This document shows positions 58,943 through 64,000 of a DNA stretch of 64,000 nucleotides, in pieces (position 1 is the first letter of the stretch; each line of letters opens with the position of its first letter). Both the position numbers and the translations under genes were made by a program. The notes under the pieces are model-generated. The model saw nothing but the letters and a program-made list of their open reading frames with translations, did no database searches and was not told the origin of the DNA. Source of the DNA: Athripsodes cinereus (taxonomy: Eukaryota > Arthropoda > Insecta > Trichoptera > Leptoceridae); contig OX388329.1 of NCBI GenBank assembly GCA_947579605.1, positions 21,594,299 to 21,658,298 on the forward strand, read 5' to 3'.

Positions 58943-59619
58943 TACGTATGAAATTTTGGTGTGAAAGGAGGCTTCCCAACTATCCTTTATCACAATGTAC
59001 TCCATACGACAATCACTGTATCTGAGCGTTTGAAATATTGTAGAAGAAGACGTTATTGAATTTGAATGTGTATATAACATATTTCATAATTTTAATACAT
59101 TATGTATGTAATATCGTCTTAGTTTGCAATTCAAAATATCATACAGTGGGATTGAATCTGTTCTTATTTGATATTGAAATTAAGAATGCATTTTATTATT
59201 GTGTTCTGATTTCAAATAATCTAGTAAATATTTGTGTCCGTTCATATATATGTTTTTACGCACTTTATAGACACCGTAATCAGACAAGACAGAGGAAAAT
59301 TAATACTCTATGTAATATCTCATATTTTGGGTGGGTTTATACTAAAAGTATTATAAACACCTTGTGTATTGACATAGATATTAGTGTTATCAGATTTGTA
59401 TTGGAGTTGAAAGTGTTGTCCTGCATGCTGTGTCGTAACGCAACATTTATATTTAAATTTATATGATAAGGGTATAAATATCATTTTATTATATTGATGG
59501 TTAATTTTCAACATTTGTGTTGTATAAATCTTTACATTTGCTAATCATAAAAATTAAACTATTTGCAAAAATTTATCGACGATATTTTCATCAAATCTTA
59601 ATAGGCCTGTCATAAATAT

Positions 59620-60645
59620 TTGAGTGAGCATGTATATTTGGGAAGTCTGTTTGCGAGGGATGGAAGATACGATAAGGACATAGAAAGAAGAAAAGTGGCT
59701 GGTGCTAGAATGAACAGTGCACTTCGCCCGTTTTTAGCAATAGCAATGTGTCAAATATGGCAAAAATGCTGGTGCACAATATCATTCTGGTGCCGACACT
59801 TATGTATGCAACCGAAACTAGGACGTGGTTGAAGTAGGACGAAAGTAAAATAAATGCTGTGGAGATGTGTTGTAGTGATGTAACGAATGTATGATTTTGG
59901 AAATTCGGGAATGCGAATATTTGTTGCCGATATTCGCGAATAGCGAATGTTGACTTGCTTAGATTTCGACAATATTGCTCAATCATTAAAATTTCTACCC
60001 CCCCGTCGCCGAATTTTCAAAATGGTATAGGAATTTAAAATTCCTCGGTTTTCTTGAAAAATATTTTCTTGCAGTACCTTTTTCTGCAATGTACCGAGTA
60101 AGAATCCGGTACTTTTACCGAATATCCAATACTTTATTACCGAAATAATATTCGCAAAACATTCGCATATTTTTTTGCGAATGCAAATACTTTGAAATAT
60201 GCGAATATTCGCGAATACGAATATTCGTTACATCACTAATGCGTTGACTGAGAAGAATGGTTGGAGAAACGTTGCAAGATAGAGTGAAGAATGATGATAT
60301 TAGGAGAATGAGCGGATGCGAGAGGAGTGTTGTGGATAGAATGTGTGTAAATAAGTTACGATGGTTTGGACATGTTGAGCAAATGCACAATGAAAGGATG
60401 ATAAAGCAGATGTATCTATCAGATATAAGGGATGTAAGGAAGCACGGATATCCAAGAACTACTTTGCTTGAGCATGTGAATCAATTTCTAAAAGACGAGC
60501 ATGTATTGAGTAAGAGAAATAGGTGTGCATGTATGAGAAACTGGACAAATGTAGAGGAAGCGAAGGAAGTGTATAAGGATAAATCTATATGGTGCTCCGT
60601 TCTCTCTGCCTACCCCACCTGGGACACGGCGTGAAGGTATAGTAT
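59620..60645 (+). pseudogene. RTE-like LINE C-terminal fragment, split by a nested MITE
   Basis: The + strand gives GSLFARDGRYDKDIERRKVA, then a frameshifted continuation. After the MITE at 59873-60238 come RRMVGETLQDRVKNDDIRRM, NKLRWFGHVEQMHNERMIKQ and SAYPTWDTA. Same family as 27150-27800. It lies in SLC35C2 intron 3 in the sense orientation. Confidence 0.85.
59873..60238. mobile_element. hAT-type MITE nested in LINE, 8-bp target-site duplication
   Basis: 366 bp with terminal inverted repeats tagtgatgtaacgaat and attcgttacatcacta. Flanked by atgtgttg (59865-59872) and atgcgttg (60239-60246), identical at 7 of 8 positions. The interrupted LINE reads through when the element and one duplicate are removed. 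The interior holds several gcgaatattcgcgaa palindromes and no coding frame. Confidence 0.9.
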
Positions 60646-61594
60646 AGTAAATATTTGAATAATGATGTTACCAGTTTGTAATTTAATTTCCTCAAATTTT
60701 GTCATATTCTATGAAAGTACATACTTATACTATCTGCAGGTGTTAGTTTGCCAATTTGATGATCAATTCCTGATCGAATCCGGGTAAAACTAATCTTATA
60801 TTTAATTATATACTTATATAATTGAATCAGGTAGTTATTGTCCAGAGACAATAATAGTAGTATATATATATTAAAATACTCAGTTAATAATTTATTATGG
60901 TAATAAAATTGAGTAGATATAATAAAATAATATTATATTGTTTGTAGTTATTTATATGACTACAAATGATGATTGTATAAGTAATATTGATAACCGGAGA
61001 CTACTAGGCCAGTGTTACATTGAAGTCATTAGATTATTGGTTACATGGCAGGATTGGGCACTATAAATAATTTAAAAAAAAGCTGTTATGTGTTACTAAA
61101 AACATATCTTCCTATACCATCATGCCATCTTCCACAAGTATGTGGTAAATGTGCAGGTCATCTTCCACATGCCAATAATTAACAAGACATTTAGAATTGG
61201 TGGCATACCTCATTGCTGAATTGTAGATGTTATGTGCATACCACTTGAAAATGTATAGAGTGGAATACCTACCTATTTTCCTGTAACTCTGTGGAAACTA
61301 ATAAAAAAATACTTCTCTAATCTATTGGTAACATTGTTACTTGGCAATCGTTGATGTCCGGCTCTGGCTCATAGCAATATTATCTTTTTAAAAATTAGAG
61401 TATTATATTAATCAATAGCAGACAACAGAAATTATCTTTGTTCTTACAACATAAAGAAATAAATTATACTTCTTTTATCCGACTTGAATTATGACGAAGC
61501 GGACACACTCATACACATGTTTAACATTACTCAGAGAAATTACAAATCAATGTCAAATGAACTATCACCTTTTTCTACTGTTTTTTTTTTCGTT

Positions 61595-62200
61595 TGAATG
61601 ATTTTTTTTTTTTTATTTTATTTTATTACACCAATAAATTACAAATCTTATACATATTTTCATTGATGCTGCCCAACTAGCTATAACCTGTTCTAGGGCA
61701 AACATCTCACAAACATATCAATCATACTGAAACATATATACAATCACAAAAAGCATTCATCTCCTATATTAACACAATCACATTCATAACAAGAAAAACA
61801 CTGCTGCAAACTGTCCATACATGAAACAACACACAAACAAACCATTTCTCCATATAAAACCAGAAAAAAACAACACATCCCTCAACCACACACATCACAA
61901 ATCCCACACCACATACCAACACAAGTATATCACACAAAACAAATCATGGAACAAATCCTAAGATATCCTGCAATCTCTCCATTGGCAGATCAGCCACCCA
62001 CCCATAACATGCTCTTTTAAATTCAACAAAAACAGTGATTTCTCTAATCCTTAGAGGCATGATGTTAAACAGTCTAGGTGCCATCCACACAAACTGCCGC
62101 TGTCCGAACACTGTAGATCTGAATGGAGTGATACAACTAAATGACACCATCTGTCTCGTGACCCTATTTTGCTGTGATGTCCCTTTTGTTATGCCGATAT
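61595..62200 (-). pseudogene. 5'-truncated LINE with poly(A) tail
   Basis: The - strand encodes STVFGQRQFVWMAPRLFNIM and PLRIREITVFVEFKRACYGW before a stop near 61946, then an untranslated tail and an A-run (T-run at 61593-61618 on the + strand). CR1/Jockey-like C-terminus. Its 5' truncation is near 62200. Antisense to SLC35C2. Confidence 0.75.
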
Positions 62201-62696
62201 GTGATGTCTGTAATGCAAATATTTATTACAATTATTTAACACTGTTCTTTAGTCTCGGGCACTTTAGTGGGAGATCCAGGCTTTGAATTCCGTTACCAAC
62301 CTACAGGCTGTCTTTTTGATATGAGAATAAAAAAGACATCTATTTTAATGATTTATAGAATTTTGAATGTTAAATGTTACAAATTTAGGTTTGTAATAAA
62401 CATAAATAAACTTTTACGTGAGTAAGATCAAAACTAAACCAAAGTAAAAACAATTCTCTATGTGCCCATATAATAAATTTTGTACCTGGTGGACATACCG
62501 GAGATTGATAAGTATCTACTCATATATTCTTACAAAATATTTCTCTTCTTTGAAATTACATAATTATGAAGATGAAGAATTTAAAATGCAGTGAAATCGG
62601 TTACAAAACCTTGTCATATTATATTTTGATTCTAATGTTCTTTCATATTATTATTGTAGCATGTTTGTACATGACGTGTATTTCTTATTTTTCTAG

Positions 62697-62863
62697 GTAT
62701 ACAATTGGTGGCGAACATAATATCACTCTCCAGGGAGGCGCTTTTATCTTATTTGCTCAAAGTTACCTTTGGGGCATTTTTAGCATTCACCATGGAGCTA
62801 AGTGAATATTTGGTTGTTACTCACACATCCAGCTTAACTCTTTCGATCGCTGGAATCTTCAAG
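62697..62863 (+). CDS. SLC35C2: SLC35C2, exon 4 (last exon in window)
   Basis: 167 bp between tttcttatttttctag and AAG|gtatca. Two bases complete the Gly codon begun in exon 3 (GFEG|IQLVANIISL); the exon then runs 55 codons through GAFLAFTMELSEYLVVTHTS and SLTLSIAGIFK. The SSLTLSIAGI-K motif is diagnostic of this family. Ends in phase 0. The four exons give 301 residues of an expected 350-380; the remaining C-terminal helices and tail lie beyond 64000, since no matching exon is seen in the last 1.1 kb. Confidence 0.95.
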
Positions 62864-63320
62864 GTATCAAAAATGTTCATACAATATTAAATTTCCTTGA
62901 TCTTCCCAGATATCTTGATTTTTTTGTGATGTAGGGAGGATGGCCTGTAGTTTACTAGTCACGTAATTCCGTTATGGTGTAAATGGATAGTTAGATACAT
63001 CAGAATAACTATTTTTAATGAAAGATTATTTAAATATGAAAAATAATAATTATATAGATAGAGAAGTTCTTTTCAATGATTATAATTATTAAAGAGTGTT
63101 TTATGGTTTTATCTATTAACATTTATGCTTAAGTTTATAACAAATGTTTTTTCCCGTATATGGATTTTTATTAAGGGAAACATCTTTCATCTTTCAAGGA
63201 TATTGTCGAGTTTGTCCTTTAAAGAAAAAATACGTCTCTCTCAAAAATCAATATAGTGAAAAAATCATTTGTTTTAAATTTCATTATGGATTGAACACCG
63301 ACTCATTGAAACATTTTTGA
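62864..63320. other. SLC35C2 intron 4 (start), AT-rich
   Basis: Intron sequence. A diverged scrap similar to the 33.9-kb hairpin (catctttcatctttcaagg, atacgtctctctcaaa) lies at 63178-63250. Confidence 0.5.
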
Positions 63321-63321
63321 T

Positions 63322-63592
63322 ATAAAGTTAATTAAAGTTGATATTTTCAACCGACGGTACTTGGTGGAAATTCATGTTGAATTAATTAAAATAAAACACT
63401 TATTTGTAGTATATCCACGGTGACTTTTTATTGGACGCGAGCCGGCTTTCAAGAGCTTCCGCTCTCATCATCAAGCTTTTCGCCAGCCTGATGATGAGAG
63501 CGGAAGCTCTTGAAAGCCGGCTCGCGTCCAATAAAAAGTCACAGTGGATATACTACAAATAAGTGTTTTATTTTAATTAATAAAGTTAATTA
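63322..63592. mobile_element. Hairpin element with hammerhead-like core and 13-bp target-site duplication
   Basis: Direct repeat ataaagttaatta at 63322-63334 and 63580-63592. Between them are a 47-nt leader, a 92-nt arm (63382-63473), a 15-nt loop and a 92-nt complementary arm (63489-63580) with one mismatch. The right arm contains cCTGATGA, then a stem-loop GAGAGC-GGAA-GCTCTT, GAAA, palindromic GCCGGC and then GCGTC, the order of a hammerhead core with one extra T after CTGATGA. The left arm holds the same motif on the other strand. It lies in an SLC35C2 intron. Confidence 0.82.
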
Positions 63593-63594
63593 CA

Positions 63595-63720
63595 TAAAGG
63601 TTGTCTGGAAGATGTACAACAAGTTCGCCCTTCGACTGCTTATTATCAGTGCATTATTTTATACTTACTTACTGTTTTATCTTACTTTTATTTTTATTTT
63701 TTATTTGTATCGATTGTGTG
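63595..63720 (+). repeat. Interspersed repeat tail (pair with 31350-31500)
   Basis: ggttgtctggaagatgtac, acaacaagttcgcccttcga and gtgcattattttatac match the 31.4-kb copy in diverged form. Confidence 0.45.
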
Positions 63721-64000
63721 ATCAACAAAAAAATATTATTTCTATTATTATTGTTCATACTTATTGTCAACATACAACTTTTGAAAATTATCACATCTTA
63801 CTTTTTTTTTAATTAATTGAACATCGTAAATAGGTAATAGTATCATTAAAATTTTAATTGTGTATAAGATATTAGTATTATGGTGTCACATCTACCCATT
63901 ATGTATTTTTTTATATTTCCAATCAATTAAATAAATTTGTATTTTGCCTAAATACTTCTCCAGTAGGTGGTGACAGACATATTCTTATTATTTACCAAAA

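Larger units (their letters stand above)
55040..62696 (+). other. SLC35C2 intron 3 (7.66 kb), transposon-rich
   Basis: GT (55040) to AG (62696). It contains a Harbinger-type MITE, LINE fragments in both orientations, a SINE and a LINE with a nested MITE. It is by far the largest intron of the gene; introns 1 and 2 are 181 and 918 bp. Stretches 56210-57640 and 60650-61590 show no gene or repeat beyond one faint R4 copy at 61118-61225. Confidence 0.85.

Noticed and set aside
59056..59466. 136-codon open frame in SLC35C2 intron 3
   Set aside because: Composition is that of AT-rich non-coding DNA (Ile, Tyr, Asn, Phe rich), no motif, no splice context; probably chance.
63510..63816. Two overlapping 70-100 codon frames
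   Set aside because: They run through the right arm of the hairpin element and a T-rich repeat tail; composition is low complexity.

Overview
The window is nuclear DNA from an arthropod, almost certainly a moth or butterfly. It is AT-rich, has spliced genes with GT-AG introns, and is dense in non-LTR retrotransposon tails, tRNA-derived SINEs and MITEs of kinds I associate with Lepidoptera. There is nothing bacterial, viral or CRISPR-like. Only three protein genes are credible: (1) a diverged TFIIS-like transcription elongation factor, + strand, two exons at 23087-24907; (2) a PIF/Harbinger-derived (HARBI1-like) gene, - strand, whose terminal exon is 40102-40978; (3) SLC35C2, a nucleotide-sugar-transporter-like Golgi protein, + strand, four exons from 53205 to 62863, with the 3' end beyond the window.

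Layout. Bases 1-20100 are a head-to-tail array of about three diverged copies of a large non-coding unit of roughly 3.4 kb. Each copy is headed by a small minisatellite of about 130-170 bp monomers, and each is interrupted by different LINEs and SINEs; a fourth minisatellite cluster ends the array. Inside each unit, at the same place, lies a 29-32 codon reading frame that starts with ATG and keeps its frame and stop in all three copies. Bases 20100-22980 hold LINE debris and AT-rich spacer, followed by the TFIIS-like gene. Bases 25000-40000 are AT-rich spacer with LINE and SINE fragments, a 420-bp tandem duplication, a palindromic MITE and several long hairpin elements. The HARBI1-like gene sits at 40-43.6 kb. 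From 44 to 52.6 kb there are another hairpin element, LINE pieces, a GC-richer unclassified block and a degraded hAT transposon. SLC35C2 fills the rest; its third intron is 7.66 kb and carries a Harbinger-type MITE, LINE fragments and a LINE with a nested hAT-type MITE.

The most unusual content is a set of long inverted-repeat (hairpin) elements at 33.9, 39.05, 44.2 and 63.4 kb. Each is bracketed by a 12-22 bp direct repeat, and each has the same asymmetric plan: direct repeat, 42-56 nt leader, arm, short loop, arm, direct repeat. Several carry a hammerhead-ribozyme-like pattern (CTGATGA or a relic, then a small stem-loop, then GAAA, then a palindromic stem). I infer that they are short Penelope-like retroelement derivatives with inverted pseudo-LTRs. 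The second candidate for something undescribed is the small conserved reading frame inside the tandem units.

Limits: all homology calls come from motif recognition by eye, repeat boundaries are approximate unless a target-site duplication is given, and family names of LINE fragments are provisional.
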